The position numbers were made by a program, and so were the translations under genes. The notes beneath the pieces were generated by a model. That model made no database searches and was not told the DNA's origin. It was given only the letters and a program-made list of their open reading frames with translations. DNA of 64,000 nucleotides, from positions 12,763,860 to 12,827,859 of the forward strand of contig CM061130.1 in assembly GCA_030789695.1 (NCBI GenBank), in the 5' to 3' direction. Positions 21,686 through 34,311 of the stretch are shown here, piece after piece. The stretch comes from Scilla litardierei (lineage: Eukaryota; Streptophyta; Magnoliopsida; Asparagales; Asparagaceae). Each line of letters begins with the position of its first letter. Within the stretch, counting starts at the first letter, position 1.

Positions 21686-23208
21686 CCCCAGGCACAACAC
21701 CCATACACTCAGCATCTCTCTATCTCTCGATCTCTCCCTCTCTCGTTCTCATCTCCCTTCCCTCTCTCTCTCTCTCTCAATCTCTCCCTCACCCAGCCCT
21801 CCGGTGGGTGACCGCCGCCGCCGCCGTCCTCCGGCACTCCCCGCCCGTCATCACGCTCCCCTCGACACGCGCACAGCTCCACCCGCCATCTGACAGCGCC
21901 TCACCGCCGTCCCCACGCCGCTGCGAGCTCCGCTCTGACCACCCACAAGCACCGCCGCTTCCAGCGGCCTCCTCCGCACGCAGCACCGCCTTACATCGAG
22001 AGCCCCATGACTGCCGCTTCCCTCCTGCAGCTCTACCCTCCTCCGACTCCCTCCCTTTGCTACTTCCCCGAAACGACGCCGCCCACGACGACAACGCCGC
22101 CACTTCTCCCCCGCTGTGCCTCCCCCTCCTCCGCTCGTCGCCGTCCCCGTCAACCCCGCCGACGAAGCCCCCGCATCCGAAGCCCCCCATGCATAAAGAA
22201 CGGAGGAGAACGATGAAGCACATTTAATCACAATGGCATTCTCGTAAATTCAAAGTATTTTCGTATTTTTCATTAATTAATTGATTAATAAATGGATATT
22301 ATGGTTTTAAATCCATAACTTAAAATATAAGGGTCAGAAAAATGTGAGACTAGCTCTAGAAAATCAGAACTAATATTCTGGATCCAATGGCGCTGGTTGT
22401 ATCTCGATCAGATGCTTAGTTTTTCCAGAATTATTTTTTAAGCCTAAATATTACATACATTATTTTCTTTTAAAAATACGTAACTTGTTATTTTCACGTA
22501 CACTAACATGTGAGAAAAATGTGAGAAAAATATATGTTATAGTACTCTTCGAGACGGTCATTTTGGCAGCTCATTTCAAACTTTTTGATGCAAATTGCAT
22601 CCAATATAAATTATTGAATAAATACGTTACTAATTGAAAAATAGTTTTTAAATTATTTTTGAGTTTTTAAAAATTCTAAAAATTAATATAAGCTTCAGAA
22701 AAATATTTGCTCTTGCAGTAAAACTATTTTTATCATATATAGCCTATATAAAAATTTAGAACGCTTTTCATCACCGTTTTAATCAGTTTAAAAATCAAAA
22801 CGATCATGTTAATAAATAGAAAGTGTGTATTATTAAACCAATTGTTTCTTGTGTTTGCAGGTACCAATTTTCGTGCACCAGCATCTTTATAACGCCGATC
22901 TCGATCGTAAGTCATTCTAATTCTAGTGTTAGAAGTTAAGCCAGTGTAAAAACATGAACTTATGATGCTTATAAATAGTCTCGGAACAACCATTGATTCT
23001 AACTAACTTCAAATGAGTTTCTTCAGTTGCACGTAAACTTATAACTCTCGTTTACATTTGTCTACCATGTTTTGATGCTCATCACTTGTAAAACTACGCA
23101 TACACTTTGTGTACACTTGTAGAACGATTGCGTATGAACACATCACCTACTGCATGCTATTTACCACTCAGTAAATACTAACGAATTATCGTAAGAAATG
23201 TCATGTGT

Positions 23209-23340
23209 GGAACATCTTGTGGAACGTCTTGTGAAACATCTTGTGGAACGTCTTGTGAAACATCTTGTGGAACATCTTGTGGAACATTTTGTGGAATATC
23301 TTGTGGAATACCTTGTGGAACATCCCTTTGAACATCATGT
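23209..23340 (+). repeat. 12-bp tandem repeat in X LTR copy 2 (~11 units)
   Basis: About 11 degenerate copies of GGAACATCTTGT. Copy 3 of the LTR has only about 5 units (46222-46281), so the array length varies between LTRs of one family. The open frames across it are products of the 12-bp period. Confidence 0.9.
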
Positions 23341-24257
23341 AAGGAACATGTACTAGATTCATATGACACATCACTAGGGTTTGGGGTAACTCACAGTTTG
23401 TGAAAGTGAGGGAGTGACTGGAGTTCAATCTACATGTCTAGCTGCCTGCGTTTCAGCATCCTGTCTAGCTGCCAGTGTTTCGACAAACATATATACTGCT
23501 CGCCAGCATCCTGTCTAGCTGCCTGGGTTTTCGGCATTCGTCTGGGTCGCGCCCAGGCAAGAGATGAACTCAGTGGTCACATATTGTACTCTCCGACTGG
23601 AGTCACGTAGTTCTAGTATAGCTTGTGTGATCACCTCTACTTTACGCATTACACGCACTTTACCCACTATACCTGTGCAGTCACCAGTACTTTACTTCAC
23701 CTGCTTAGCCTGCTTTACTACCTTGCTGCCTGTTTGTTTTACTCCACATGCATGTTTACTTTACTATTGTTGTTACTTTACCTGCTTTAATACCATGTCA
23801 TATATGCCATGTCATCGTTGCTGCTCTCATTCTTTATTTATTTCACTTGCATATATGACTGTTGTTCCTTTACTTTTCGAACGTAGTTAGTTCCATAGCC
23901 TGTTCATTCTCATGCTTGTACACGGCTTTTACTACTATTGCTAGAATTATTATGACTTACCTACGGTTCCATCTCCGTGGCACCGCAGACGACGTACGTA
24001 TGGAGGTGGATGCTCTTGAGCTGATAGCGCCAGAGTTCGACCCTGAGGCCGCAGCTTACAGTTTAATTTTTGCTATGTATTTCATTTCTTTCATGTATCA
24101 TTGTTGGAACATTTGTACAGTATGGAATATAATAATTGGACACTATTTGGGTATTTTTGTATATATCTGCATCGTGGCTATTTTGGTTTCACTGGTTAAC
24201 TGCAGGACCTGCGCAAATATCAAATAAGTAACTGGGCCCCGAGAGCGGGTCGTTACA

Positions 24258-24510
24258 AGTTTGGTGGCCCACGCAGGTCCTCGCTAACTACCTCGTGAAC
24301 AATATAGCAAGATCAGGATGTACAATATAAAATACTCAAATTAACCTCAAGTACGGGATGTCTCGAGCGTTCACCTGTATTGGATATACGGGTGAAGCGT
24401 CCTTATTACCATCTTCATTAGGTCCTCCTTGATTCTCATCACTTCCTTTGAACTCTTAACCCTTGCTTAGGAACTCGTGTTCCATTCTTGGTTATACCCT
24501 CCCTAGTAAC
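24258..24510 (+). mobile_element. Element X interior, 5' end with primer-site region
   Basis: Starts AGTT then TGGTGGCCCACGCAGG (24262-24277), a candidate PBS shared with G and not the initiator-Met site. The rest is AT-rich with no coding potential. It is interrupted by Y at 24510; the interior resumes at 42055. Confidence 0.65.
24506..24510. repeat. Left target site duplication of Y (GTAAC)
   Basis: GTAAC before the first Y LTR; repeated at 42050-42054 after the third Y LTR. No GTAAC flanks the middle LTR. Confidence 0.9.
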
Positions 24511-25335
24511 TGTAGTGACCCTGTGCTATGAGGAATAAACACTAGAGGGGGGCTGAATAGTGTTTTATAGAATTATAAGGAATTTACGCCAAATAAAACC
24601 CTAATTAACCAACAAATGCGGAATACAAAAAGTGAACAACAACACAAGGAATAATGCAATGCAAACATGCAATCTACCCTGGTTCGGTGCCACCCAAGTC
24701 TCACCGACTTGTTACAGATGCCCTACTCCAACAACACCTGGATCCCCCTCCGGATACTCTAGCAAACCGCTAGAGATTTCATTTAGCCCACTTGCAGAAA
24801 CCCCACAAGTGCAATCGACCTACAATCGATGTCTGTGTATCCCACAACCCGGGAACACGCAAAAGCCTTAATCCCACAACTTGGGACTAAGCACACTCTC
24901 ACAAACCGAGAGCAAAACGAAATCTTGACTCCCACAACTTGGGATCAAGCCAATCCTCTCACCACCGTGAGTATACAACAAATATGAAGTATAAAGAATG
25001 AAATATAAAACTTCTTACCACAAAATCCTATGCCTTGAGAAATACTTACCAATTTAGGGCAAGAATGGATTTTGAGGAAGATGAGATCACCAAACCCTAG
25101 CTCCACCAAGATGAACAGTAATAGATGGCTAGGGAGGAGTTGGTGACTTGGATTCAAGCTCTTAGCTTGAGATGCTCACAAGGAATGAGAATCTCTCTTG
25201 AGGAATTGGGCTCAAATAGTAAGGGAGAGATTCTTGTGAGATGATAGAGCTTGGAATAGGAGTTGAATGGCTCTCTTCAAAGATGTGAAAATGTCTCTAA
25301 TTTAATCCTTGGATCCCTGGTTAGAAGCACTCAAA

Positions 25336-25345
25336 CTTATATAGG
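25336..25345 (-). promoter_or_regulatory. TATA box of Y LTR 1
   Basis: CCTATATAAG on the - strand, conserved in LTR 2 (32991-33000) and LTR 3 (40729-40738). It shows leftward transcription of Y. Confidence 0.65.
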
Positions 25346-25410
25346 GAAGAGAGAAAACGGTCACAAAATTCGTGGCATTAAATGCTCCAACGGCTCTATT
25401 CTGAAGCTGC

Positions 25411-25985
25411 CTAATCGGTCTAAGAAGGATCACTGACCGATTAGTTTTGCAACTAGTCGGTCGGTGAACCTTCTTGGACCGACTAGATGGTTGACAAAGA
25501 AGATGGTGAAATCATGGGTAAGAACTAGTCGGTCTAAGAAGGATCATCAACCGACTAGATTGACAACTAGTCGGTCAGTGAACCTTCTTGGACCGACTAG
25601 GTTGACTTTTAATGCATTAACCATCCTTCATGAACCAACTAACTGGTCAACAGTACAAAAGTCGAATTTCACAAGGAAAACTAGTCGGTCTGAGAAGAGA
25701 CACCAACCGACTAGATCGTCATTTAGTCGGTCGGTGAACCTTCTTAGACCGACTAATTGGTCAACAAATGGTCTAGAATTGATCAGGATAACTAGTCGGT
25801 CTGAGAAGGATTTCCAACCGACTAAATCGTCATCTAGTCGGTCGGTGAACCTTCTTGGACCGACTAATTGACCAACAGTGAATAGGCTGAATCAAGCAAG
25901 GATATCTAGTCGGTTCAAGAAGGATTCCCAACCGATTAGATCGTCATCTAGTCGGTTGGTTCTTCTTCTTGAACCAACTAAGATG
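25411..25985. repeat. Palindrome array in Y LTR 1 (CTAGTCGGTC / GACCGACTAG)
   Basis: About 8 hairpin units, each an arm such as CTAGTCGGTC, a 14-18 bp loop, then the complementary GACCGACTAG. Loops alternate between types containing AAGAAGGAT and AACCTTCTTGG, which are complementary to each other, so neighbouring units could also pair. The same array is in LTR 2 (33067-33641) and LTR 3 (40804-41378). A reading frame through it is an artefact of the repeats. Confidence 0.9.
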
Positions 25986-28900
25986 CTTATGAAGCCTTGA
26001 AAGGAAACGATAGGCTACTGAAAAGTTTCTAATGGCTTCTAAGGCAATCCTAGAGATACGATATGAAAGTTATGAAGATTTCTAGGCAAGTACTACTCAA
26101 GGCTTAACATTCTACTAAACCGAAGCTAGAAGACAATATAAATAACATGACGAACCGTCTTCGAAGCTTCAACATGGAGAATCCGAATCCCTTGACTTCA
26201 TGAATACTCCTTGAGCTTCAACAAAGCTCCAGGCACAACGATCACGCGTTCTGAGGAAGTCTTGGGACGTCGCTTGAGATGAAGAAATGGTACTTTGGCG
26301 ACGATCTCCATAATTCTTCAATGTCTTGAGTCTTTTAGTTGAATGACTTGAATATCTTCAACGTCATAGTCTTCGAAGCTTTTGACCCATCCATTCCTTT
26401 CTTCTCTTTGGATTGAATCTCCATTCATTTGTTGATGCCATTGGCTTGAGGTTTGAAGTAGCCGTTGAGTTCTTCAAGCCAATGCTTCACCTTTGTTGAT
26501 CTACCAAGTCCTCCACTTGAATCAACACGTGTAGTCACTTTTGATCTTCTAGAATCTGATTGGTGACTTTATAGCTAACTGCAATCACAAGAGTTAGTCA
26601 CAATGATTTGTGTTTGATCATCATCAAAATCACGGTGGAGAGTCCAATACTCAACATTCTCCCCTTTTTGATGATGGCAAACCAAATATAAAAAAAACAA
26701 ATAATTGTGTGTTAAATATACTTACTCCCCCTGCAATGATGCCAATCAAGTTAATATCAATAATCAATAGCATCATTCAGCAGTTAATAGTGTGTGTATC
26801 ACATGAGGTTGTGTATATATCGCATGAATGACCAGAAATAACATGCATACACAATATAAATCATGTAGGTGATACACATCATAAACATGAGCATGATTAC
26901 CAACATATATATAACGTAATCCATACAAACTAAGGTAATCACCAATGCTCCCCTTGAATCATATACATGAACGATCATAGTTAAAGTCTATATGATTCAA
27001 GTTATTGTTTAACACTCAACAATTAATAAGCACATCCTTTGTTTATTTATCTCCCCCTTTGTCATAAACAAAAAAACCATGGGGGCATAGAAACAACAAA
27101 TGCAATAATAGAGTGGAAAATAAACAAAAAGGTATATCAATTGTAAAGTTCTCTAATGTAAAGTTACCTATTGAAAACAGGATATCAAAATAAAGATATC
27201 AATTGCAAGAGCACATATCTAACAATAACTCAACCACTCTCAATTATCACAAAAAAATAAGCAATAAGCATATGCGATAAAAGATTACAATAGATACTAA
27301 TTGTAAAGAGTAGTGTGAGCAGTGTTAGAAAAGTGATAGTGCAAAAATCATGACATCACTTGTGAAAGAAAAACAAGTGATCAAATAGTGTCAAATACCC
27401 AAACAAACTCTATTATCACAAAATTTATAACATTAAGCATAATGTGATAGATTGTCCTGTGAAACCAATTGTATACTTCGCAAGATATATTAAGCATTTT
27501 TAGTGCATGAAAAACAATTCTATGTTTTCATACAAGCAAATCTATTTACTCAATATAATCGTCAAGCGACGAAGTAAACAAACATGTTTTCATACACATT
27601 GTGATCAATATAATCAATACCAATTGTAATCATCCTCAATTTAATCAATATGTTTTCATACACATGGTTACTATAGAAATTCTTAACCTTGTGTACAAAG
27701 TTATGTTATAATATAATAACACAAATTAAGTATAATGGCATGTGATATCAATTATAGGCATACCAAATCATCTCCAAAAATATCACAGCAAAACTCCACA
27801 AAGCATCTCCAAAAATAAGCATTATCAGTGAAGAGTGCGATGTGGGGTGACAAGGTGATACAATGAAAATGAAAATCGACTATCTATATCACGCAAAAGT
27901 GTTATGCAAAAATAAAGATAGTAAGTTCATAAAACGCATGGCATACACAATTCTAGCACCCAAGGAAACTAATTGAAACAATGTTCAAAAGAACCATAGT
28001 ACTAGCATGCATTCCAAAATAGATACTCACAAGATGAGTCAATGATAAGCATGGAATGCCATGAGCATGTAAAGATGATATCCAATATTAATAGTCTAAC
28101 AATTGTAAATATGATACCAAATGTAAATATGATATGTAGATATGATACCAAATGTAGTCTAACAAAGTATGCAAAGCAGGCACATAATGTCAAGATCATG
28201 ATATCACTTGAGAAGGAAACCAAGTGAACAAATAGAGACATGATTTCATCCTAGCTCAATTATCACAAAGAATTCAACATGAAGCATAATGTGACAAAGC
28301 ATCTTTTGAGCAAAGGCATGAAGATAGTCTACGTTCAAAGTCACAAGGTAGGATATAAACGAATAAAGTTATCATGAACATCGCATGCATGCATACCAAT
28401 TGTGCGAATAGAATAAAAAAACTTATGTAAGCACAAAATAATCGGATGTAGCATCAAATAAGTCATAATGCGTCAAGATATATTCAAGTAAGAATATCTA
28501 TGACAGAATATACATATCATCAAACACAATATAAAGCTTATGTGATCGTGTATAGCACAAGTTATCTCTAACATCTCATCAAAAATAGCATAAAATATGA
28601 GCATGAGATGAGAGATGACAAAGTGAGAAATATAGCTTGAAGATCACTTAACTAATATGAATGAATGTTATGTCACTTGTGTAAATATCATACATGAGAG
28701 ATTTAGCTATAGACATGAAAGATTTCTTGAATAAAATTATGGCTAAACATCAGTCATGAAGTAATTAAAATGACAAGTAACATACAATGAACAAATTTTC
28801 AATGAAGTTTAAGATCAATATACTTAATACAATCTAATAAACAAGCAAGCATGTCATACACATCAGTTATCATATCCATAGCATATAAAAATGTTCACAT

Positions 28901-29182
28901 AGAAGCATGCATGTGAGGAATGCGATTTGTAATGACAACGTGTTCTAAAGATATGAACATCAATAAACAAATTCATTATATGAATGTTATAGCTACCATG
29001 ATACATGAGTCGTAATAAGACATATATGACATACATGAACATGGCAGTCACATAAACAAACAATCTCCATGAGGGTGTGACAAGAATCAAGTAATCTATA
29101 TGCACAACATAATATGATAGAAATGTAATGGCATATAATGATGTTGGGGGTAGTGGACGAACTCAACTAATCTGATACCAAA

Positions 29183-29368
29183 TGTAATGTTCTGATAGCA
29201 ATCAAACATGTCATACTCCCTCAAAATCATACAAACTATGCAAACTTGGGAGTAGTGGACAAACTCATATATACAAACTCATATATATGTAATGTCCTGA
29301 TAGCAATCAAACATGTCATACTCCCTCAAAATCATACAAACTATGCAAACTTGGGAGTAGTGGAAAAA

Positions 29369-29371
<3 letters not shown>
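29183..29371. repeat. 105-bp unit in tandem, LTR-start-like
   Basis: The phrase TGTAATGTYCTGATAGCAATC starts at 29183 and again at 29288. On the - strand the first copy is preceded by TTTGGTATCAGA, a PBS-like word, so the unit looks like the end of another LTR (…ACATTACA). Interior B has one copy (37586 onward). Confidence 0.6.

Positions 29372-29457
<86 letters not shown>
29372..29457. repeat. (AT)n microsatellite, 43 units
   Basis: Uninterrupted AT dinucleotide run of 86 bp. At the same place interior B has a (CA)n run (37667-37728). Confidence 0.97.
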
Positions 29458-29459
<2 letters not shown>

Positions 29460-30634
29460 GTACAAAAAGTAATCAAACAAGCATGGTACCCAAGCAATGA
29501 AGTGCAATAAAAGTGAGTTAGCAAGATGGAAATCAAATAGAGATTATAGTTTGATTTTTATATAAAGTCGCATGAGAATATGTCAATCCTAATATACGAT
29601 TCTATATGTGTGTACATATCATGCCTAGAAACAATCTTAGGAATCCAAAAGATAGTGATTTGGGATTCTTAAGTAGAGGTTGTCTAGACGCATGAGTGGG
29701 AAGTTGGGATGCACGCTTGTGAAGTGGAACATAAATATAAGCGTGTCCCGTGTGTGAAACATGCAAATGAGCATTAGTTCTAACATGAAATTTTTTAAGC
29801 CATATGTTATGAATAATTCTTGAATAAACATATGAGTAAGGATTATGAATACACAATGTACATGAGTCAAGAATTTGACACCAATGAAACACATGGACAT
29901 GAATGACATACGAGGCACACAATATGCAAACATAGAATATGCCTGAGATAGTCTCAAACACAAAGTGACATCTACATGCATCAAACACACATGGAAACCA
30001 AATGTAAGAATATACTTACAACATTAAGCTCCCCCTACTTTGGTGCATCACTTAAGCACCAACACCTCCATTTGAATGAAAATATTTGCAAATCAATGAG
30101 TTGGTAGGGTTGGTATCCCAATGTGGATTGAACCTAGAAAACATAATTTTGGTATCCAAAAACCTTGTTGGATCCTATGGGTTAGTCAACAAGTTTAACA
30201 AACTAAATTCAAATTAATATAACCCATATCTTAGTGTAATCATACACAATATTAATGAAACATGTAATCATGTTACAAGATGAATATTTAACCAAATACA
30301 TGCATATACCAATTATACCAAAAAAAAGTGTATATATATATTATAATCCAAACGCATGACATGTATCACATGTAACAAAACATGAATATGAGCCAACGCA
30401 TGTGTTGCAAGAAGAAATATTAAATATTCTAAATATGAAAATCATAAACACAATGATTTACAAATAATCATGCAATGGAAATTAAATTCAATATGAATTT
30501 ACGTTTCTAATCACACATGAGCATGTAAGGCCAAAATGCAAACAAAAGAATAAATCAATTCTTAACACAAATTCTTTGGTACCGATAAAATGAATATAAA
30601 CTTATGGTACCAAGCAATGAAGGGTCAACGAAAA

Positions 30635-32142
30635 CTAACCCTTCGGAAACCAAGTCCAAGAGGACCGTGATTTCCCAACATTATCATCATTCATAATAAT
30701 ATCATTAATATAAGATTGCACATACATATCCTTAGCATGAATGCTAGTGTTCTTAGGACCCCAAATAGTGTATGATTTCGGAATCCTCTTCCTAGTGGTT
30801 GCATGCACAAAAGGTTGATTTCTACGTGGTGCATGTGGCCTAGGAGCATGAGATCTAGCAAGAGCATGAGGAACATTGTGTTGTGCAAAAGCATGATGAT
30901 GGGCAAATGATCCATGGTGTGGTGTTGCATACATACGTGGATGAATATGAGGTGTGTATGCATGAGGATGATCATGAGAATAAGCATTCACATGTGGATG
31001 TGATGTGTGATCATAAGCATGTGAAGGTGCATGAGCATGAGTATGTGCATGAGAGTGTCTCAAATGAGTGTTTGTACCTGCTCGTGGGTGTGAAACATAG
31101 AAACCATCATTAGTAGAAATGTGAGGAGTGGATGCATTCCTACGTGTATTGGTGTACATGAAAGTATGTCCCTTCCTTTGATGTCCACCCAAAGTGGGTT
31201 TCTTTCCAAAGGAGGGAGGAATAGGAGTGGTGGTTTCCTTAGTAGTAGAACTACCCAAGTTGTTATAGACACCACTCGTGGATGCACCGGAGGATGGCCT
31301 CACTAAATCTATAGTTGCTTCACTACAGGAGGTGCGTGCATTCAAGATGGATGCATGTGTGGTGAGCTCGTGCACTTGGGATTTGAGATTCTCATTCTCA
31401 ATGCCCAAACAAGTGTTTTGAGATTGAAGATTTTCAATCTCAAGATCGTTACTATCCACAATGGAAACACGATCAAGTTGAGATTTGAGGGACTCCACCT
31501 CATTTCTCAACATGCCATTTTGAGTAAGCAAACTTGCTTTCTCAATAGCGAGTGTCTCAACAATGGTGTCATTGTTAGAGGTGCTACATGAAGATGTGTT
31601 AGGGAGACTAGCAATTTTATTCTTAGCATCACAATATTTAAGCATAAGCTTTTGATATTTATCAAATAATTGCTTAAGTTCAATTTAAGCTCATCCACTA
31701 TTACCTCTTCATCGTCGTTATCGCTTTCACTTGAATCGCTTGATTCGTCACTAGAGTCGTCCTCTCGTGCCATCAAGCCCATGAGTGAATCTCTTTCATC
31801 ATTGGAGGAAGAACACTCCGAGGTGGACTCTTCTTGCTCCGTTAGCATGTGCCATATTTGATATGCCGTTGTTGCCTTGGACACACGCATAAGGATATCA
31901 TAAGTTAAAAAATCAAGCAAGATATTCATTACCTCATCATGTTTCTCCACCAATTCTTTTTGCTCATTTGTCCACTTATGTTCGGGAGTGGTAGGTGCAC
32001 GAAAGGGCTTCTCCACAATCTTCCAACAATCCTCATCGATGGATTGAATATAGGCCTTCATCTTTACACTCCAAATTTGATAGTTGGGCCCAAGGAGATA
32101 TGAAGGAAAAGGACTTCGGTTAATGTTGTTGTTGGTTGCCAT
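30635..32142 (-). pseudogene. gag: Y gag, copy A (frameshifted)
   Basis: Same protein as the intact copy at 38372-39880. The N-terminal Gag part reads from ATG 32142 (MATNNNINRSPFPSYLLG) and the coiled-coil, His-rich and C-terminal parts from about 31690 to 30635 in another frame. The break is at about 31675-31690, where copy A has one T fewer than copy B in a short T run. Copies A and B differ at only a few other sites. Confidence 0.88.
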
Positions 32143-32168
32143 AGCTATAACCTTGCTATGATACCAAT

Positions 32169-34311
32169 TGTAGTGATCCTGTGCTATGAGGAATAAACAC
32201 TAGAGGGGGTGAATAGTGTTTTATAGAATTATAAGGAATTTACGCCAAATAAAACCCTACTTAACCAACAAATGCGGAATACAAAAACTGAACAACAACA
32301 CAAGGAATAATGTAATGCAAACATGCAATCTACCCTGGTTCGGTGCCACCCAAGTCTCCCTGACTTGTTACCGGTGCCCTACTCCAGCAACACCCGGATC
32401 CCCTCCGGATACTCTAGCAAACCGTTAGAAATTTTCTTTAGCCCACTTGCAGAAACCCCATAAGTGCAATCGACCTACAATCGATGTCCGTGTATCCCAC
32501 AACCCGGGAACACTAAAAAGCCTTAATCCCACAACTTGGGACTAAGCACACTCTCACAAACCGAGAGCAAAACGAAATCTTGACTCCCACAACTTGGAAT
32601 CAAGCCAATCCTCTCACCACCGTGGGTATACAACAAATATGAAGTATAAAGAATGAAATATAAAACTTCTTACCACAAAATCCTATGCCTTGAGAAATAC
32701 TTACCAATTTAGGGCAAGAATGGATTTTGAGGAAGATGAGATCACCAAACCCTAGCTCCACCAAGATGAGCAGTAATAGATGGCTAGGGAGGAGTTGGTG
32801 ACTTGGATTCAAGCTCTTAGCTTGAGATGCTCACAAGGAATGAGAATCTCTCTTGAGGAATTGGGCTCAAAGAGTAAGGGAGAGATTCTTGTGAGATGAG
32901 AGAGCTTGGAATAGGAGTTGAATGGCTCTCTTCAAAAATGTGAAAATGTCTCTAATTTCATCCTTGGATCCCTGGTTAGAAGCACTCAAACTTATATAGG
33001 GAAGAGAGAAAACGGTCACAAAATTCGTGGCATTAAATGATCCAACGGCTCTATTCTGAAGCTGCTTAATCGGTCTAAGAAGGATCACTGACCGATTAGT
33101 TTTGCAACTAGTCGGTCGGTGAACCTTCTTGGACCGACTAGATGGTTGACAGAGAAGATGGTGAAATCATGGGTAAGAACTAGTCGGTCTAAGAAGGATC
33201 ATCAATTGACTAGATTGACAACTAGTCGGTCAGTGAACCTTCTTGGACCGACTAGGTTGACTTTTAATGCATTAACCATCCTTCATGAACCAACTAACTG
33301 GTCAACAGTACAAAGGTCGAATTTCACAAGGAAAACTAGTCGGTCTGAGAAGAGACACCAACCGACTAGATCGTCATTTAGTCGGTCGGTGAACCTTCTT
33401 AGACCGACTAATTGGTCAACAAATGGTCTAGAATTGATTAGGATAACTAGTCGGCCTGAGAAGGATTTCCAACCGACGAAATCGTCATCTAGTCGGTCGG
33501 TGAACCTTCTTGGACCGACTAATTGACCAACAGTGAATGGGCTAAATCAAGCAAGGATATCTAGTCGGTTCAAAAAGGATTTCCAACCGTTTAGATCGTC
33601 ATCTAGTCGGTTGGTTCTTCTTCTTGAACCAACTAAGATGCTTATGAAGCCTTGAAATGAAACGATATGATACGGGAAAGTTTCTAATGGCTTCTAAGGC
33701 AATCCTAGAGATACGATATGAAAGTTATGAAGATTTCTAGGCAAGTACTACTTAAAGCTTAACATTCTACTAAACCGAAGCTAGAAGACAATTTAAATAA
33801 CATGATGAACCGTCTTCGAAGCTTCAACATGGAGAATCCGAATCCCTTGACTTCATGAATACTCCTTGAGCTTCAACAAAGCTCCAGGCACAACGATCAC
33901 GCGTTCTGAGGAAGTCTTGGGACGTCGCTTGAGATGAAGAAATGGTACTTTGGCGACGATCTCCATAATTCTTCAATGTCTTAAGTCTTTTAGTTGAATG
34001 ACTTGAATACCTTCAACGTCATAGTCTTCAAAGCTTTTGATCCATCCATTCCTTTCTTCTCTTTGGATTGAATATCCATTCATTTGTTGATGCCATTGGC
34101 TTGAGGTTTGAAGTAGCCGTTGAGTTCTTCAAGCCAATGCTTCACCTTTGTTGATCTACCAAGTCCTCTACTTGAATCAACACGTGTAGTCACTTTTGAT
34201 CTTCTAGAATCTGATTGGTGACTTTATAGCTAACTGCAATCACAAGAGTTAGTCACAATGATTTGTGTTTGATCATCATCAAAATCACGGTGGAGAGTCC
34301 AATACTCAACA
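32169..34311 (-). mobile_element. Y LTR 2 (middle, shared)
   Basis: + strand ends TGTAGTGATC and ATACTCAACA. No target duplication at either side; it is bounded by a PBS on the left and a PPT on the right, so it serves both flanking interiors. - strand TATA box at 32991-33000; palindrome array 33067-33641. Confidence 0.92.

Larger units (their letters stand above)
21216..24257 (+). mobile_element. Element X LTR copy 2, main part
   Basis: Runs from the right S target duplicate GCTCC to the LTR end GGTCGTTACA. It matches 44265-46571 and 54445-55048. A TATA box (CCTATATAAACC) at 21674-21685 is followed by a CT-rich leader and a GC-rich block (21790-22200), then AT-rich sequence. The open frame over the GC-rich block starts with GTG, not ATG, and the opposite strand is open as well, so no gene is called. 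Near the end (about 23960-24056) is a short acidic open stretch (with IAPEFDPE), similar in position and character to one in the G LTR. Confidence 0.85.
24511..26656 (-). mobile_element. Y LTR 1 (leftmost)
   Basis: + strand ends TGTAGTGACC and ATACTCAACA. A - strand TATA box lies at 25336-25345 (CCTATATAAG), with the palindrome array 25411-25985 just upstream of it. Downstream of the TATA box (24511-25330) is the R/U5 part. No gene. Confidence 0.92.
26657..32168 (-). mobile_element. Y interior A
   Basis: Runs leftward from PBS (32155-32166, one mismatch to the initiator-Met site) through the broken gag (32142-30635) to the PPT next to 26657. The 4 kb after gag (26670-30630) is AT-rich and without coding signs. 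It carries many copies of TACCAATTGTA-like words, an (AT)n run (29372-29457) and a duplicated 105-bp unit (29183-29371). Compared with interior B it has about 540 bp extra at 29460-30003 and lacks about 730 bp (36757-37488 of B). Confidence 0.88.

Noticed and set aside
21808..22227. 139-codon open frame, also open in LTR copy 3 (44832-45251)
   Set aside because: It starts with GTG, not ATG; the reverse strand is open over the same span in both copies; high GC explains it. No recognisable domain.
23178..23428. Open frames with repeating Val-Pro-Gln-Asp or Phe-His-Lys-Met
   Set aside because: Created by the 12-bp tandem repeat; unit number varies between LTR copies.
25464..25871. 135-codon frame with repeated Ser-Arg-Ser / Leu-Gly-Pro-Thr blocks, in all three Y LTRs
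   Set aside because: It translates the CTAGTCGGTC palindrome array; the repetition follows the DNA units and it is antisense to the element.
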